Made by a program: the position numbers and the translations under genes. From NCBI GenBank assembly GCA_022844585.1, contig JALHLM010000262.1:1-6033 (forward strand): DNA of 6,033 nt. The letters are read 5' to 3'. This document shows positions 4,863-6,033 of the stretch, piece after piece (the first letter of the stretch is position 1; every line of letters starts with the position of its first letter). The notes beneath the pieces were generated by a model that worked only from the letters and a program-made list of their open reading frames with translations, did no database searches and had not been told where the DNA came from. This stretch comes from Pirellulales bacterium (GTDB taxonomy: Bacteria > Planctomycetota > Planctomycetia > Pirellulales > JALHLM01).

Positions 4863-6033
4863 TCAACGTCGCGGCAGCCGGCGTTCGAATTGCTTCAGCT
4901 CGCGCCGATAAACTTCCTGCCAAGCCGCATTGGGTTGAACCGCGCCGCGGAAGCGAACCAGTTGCTGGACCGCGTCTGCGACCGTAAATGGTTCGTTGTC
5001 GTTGAGTTGCCGACGCAGATATGTTTCATAAGCCGCCAGCGCCGTAACCGCCGCGCCAAGCGCTGGGCCTTCGTCGCTGGCAAGACGTTCCAATGGTCGA
5101 CCGAGGACTGAGGCGAGGATCTCGCACATCAGATCACTCCGCGCAATGCCGCCGGAGACCGTGATGCGCTCGATCTTTTGCCCGGCGCGTTCGTGTTCGC
5201 GGACGCCGAGCGCGATTAAATACGCCAGCGCTTCGAGACTCGCGCGGCAGCGCACGCCGGGGGATTTCGGTTCGCGCGGCGACCAACTCAGGCACGGCTC
5301 ACTGACCTTCAGCGACGGTTCCGGCGAAGCAAATGGCATCACGCTCACGCCGTCGCAGCCGGCGGGAACCTCGCGCGATTGTTTTTCGAGTTGCTTCCAA
5401 TCGGCGTCGGCGCCGACGATGCGATCGATGAACTGCGCGCCGTTGTTGTAGCAGCGCATCCAGAGATACGGGCCCCAGTTCAAGCACATCACGTCCAGGT
5501 TGCCGCTCTCCGGCACGAGTTTCGACGAAGAGTTCACCACCGCCGAGTTGCCAAGAATGATTGCCATCTGCCCGTCGTCCACCGCGCCGCCGCCGACGAG
5601 GCCGGCCTGTTGATCGTCGCTCGTCGGAAAAATGAGCGGCCGGCGTGTGGAATCTATGCCCGCCTCCAGCGCCACGTGATCGGCCATCGAGCCAATCGGC
5701 TCGAAATGATCGATCACCGTGGGCAGTTGCTTCCAGGCCAGCTTGCGATACTCCGGGTCCGCGAGCGCGCCGAGCATTTCCTTGCGCCACTTGCGGCGAC
5801 GGAAATCGAGGATGCCCGTCGAAGCGGCCGACGAAACGCTGGTCACGTCGAAGTTGCCGGTCAGATAGCCGGCCGCCAACGGGCCGTGCAGCAACATCCG
5901 CGTGGTGCGCTTCCAATCCCGCGGCGAGAGTTTGGCTTCGTCCTTAACGAGATGACTGAGCGAATAGCGAATCGCCCAGGGGCCGCCGATCAACTCCGCA
6001 ACCTTCTTCTGTCCTCCCAGCCGCTTGAGTCCG
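4863..6033 (-). CDS. FGGY-family sugar kinase, C-terminal part (N-terminus beyond window)
   Basis: The frame is open from the right edge to a TGA at 4863-4865, giving 389 visible residues. FGGY kinases are usually about 480-520 aa, so roughly the first 100-130 residues, including the first phosphate-binding motif, lie outside. The TTG at 5993 is an internal Leu codon, not a start. FGGY enzymes phosphorylate sugars with ATP in the cytoplasm. Visible family features include LLHGPLAAGYLTGNFDVTSVSSAASTG near the N-terminal domain end. The segment IFPTSDDQQAGLVGGGAVDDG corresponds to the usual GGGDNxAAAxGxG block, and one of the Asp pair at 5613-5618 should be the catalytic base. The C-terminal ATP-domain signature is VSGGIARSDLMCEILASVLG with DEGPALGAAVTA. 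The overall layout is closest to xylulokinase-like members, but the substrate is uncertain because TSDDQQ and NWGPYLWMRCYNNGAQF are not typical of XylB. A six-pair hairpin (GACTAG/CTAGTC, 4839-4864) overlaps the stop, next to the large palindrome. Confidence 0.9.
   Translation of the reverse strand, partial: GLKRLGGQKKVAELIGGPWAIRYSLSHLVKDEAKLSPRDWKRTTRMLLHGPLAAGYLTGNFDVTSVSSAASTGILDFRRRKWRKEMLGALADPEYRKLAWKQLPTVIDHFEPIGSMADHVALEAGIDSTRRPLIFPTSDDQQAGLVGGGAVDDGQMAIILGNSAVVNSSSKLVPESGNLDVMCLNWGPYLWMRCYNNGAQFIDRIVGADADWKQLEKQSREVPAGCDGVSVMPFASPEPSLKVSEPCLSWSPREPKSPGVRCRASLEALAYLIALGVREHERAGQKIERITVSGGIARSDLMCEILASVLGRPLERLASDEGPALGAAVTALAAYETYLRRQLNDNEPFTVADAVQQLVRFRGAVQPNAAWQEVYRRELKQFERRLPRR

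Noticed and set aside
5299..5916. Minus-strand open frame of 205 codons in a shifted frame
   Set aside because: It overlaps the FGGY kinase in another frame; its Arg-, Gly- and His-rich translation is a frame shadow.

Overview
The window reads like a chromosomal segment of a planctomycete, probably of the Pirellulales type. This rests on recognising several small uncharacterised families and a secreted alpha/beta-hydrolase-fold family that I associate with that phylum, on the fairly high GC content, and on genes scattered over both strands with few tight operons. No database search was possible, so the lineage is an inference. There are no rRNA, tRNA, CRISPR or transposase genes.

Left part (1-1815): three small minus-strand genes run leftward from 1290 with gaps of 24 and 17 bases and probably form one operon. 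They encode a 77-aa protein, a 217-aa protein with a CxxC pair, and a 95-aa protein with two membrane segments; none has a function I can name. Almost back to back with them, a plus-strand gene for a compact kinase-like protein starts at 1293. It is broken by one extra T in a five-T run at 1665-1669, and its catalytic-loop end continues in another frame to 1815.

Middle (1816-3387): a 135-base gap holds a GC hairpin and a weak promoter candidate. It is followed by a secreted 321-aa protein with an alpha/beta-hydrolase fold whose nucleophile Ser is replaced by Glu and whose His position appears to be Gln. A universal stress protein with an intact ATP-binding motif converges on it from the other strand. 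Its Shine-Dalgarno sequence is strong and it has a good sigma70-like promoter.

Right part (3388-6033): two minus-strand carbohydrate or redox enzymes lie here. One is a complete aldo/keto reductase with its catalytic tetrad. The other is the C-terminal three quarters of an FGGY sugar kinase that runs off the right edge. Between them, 4615-4862 is non-coding and contains the most striking structure in the window: a near-symmetrical imperfect palindrome of about 149 bp that starts and ends with GTAG/CTAC-type motifs, like a REPIN or MITE. The kinase and reductase could act in one sugar-use pathway, but the palindrome between them means a shared transcript is not assured.
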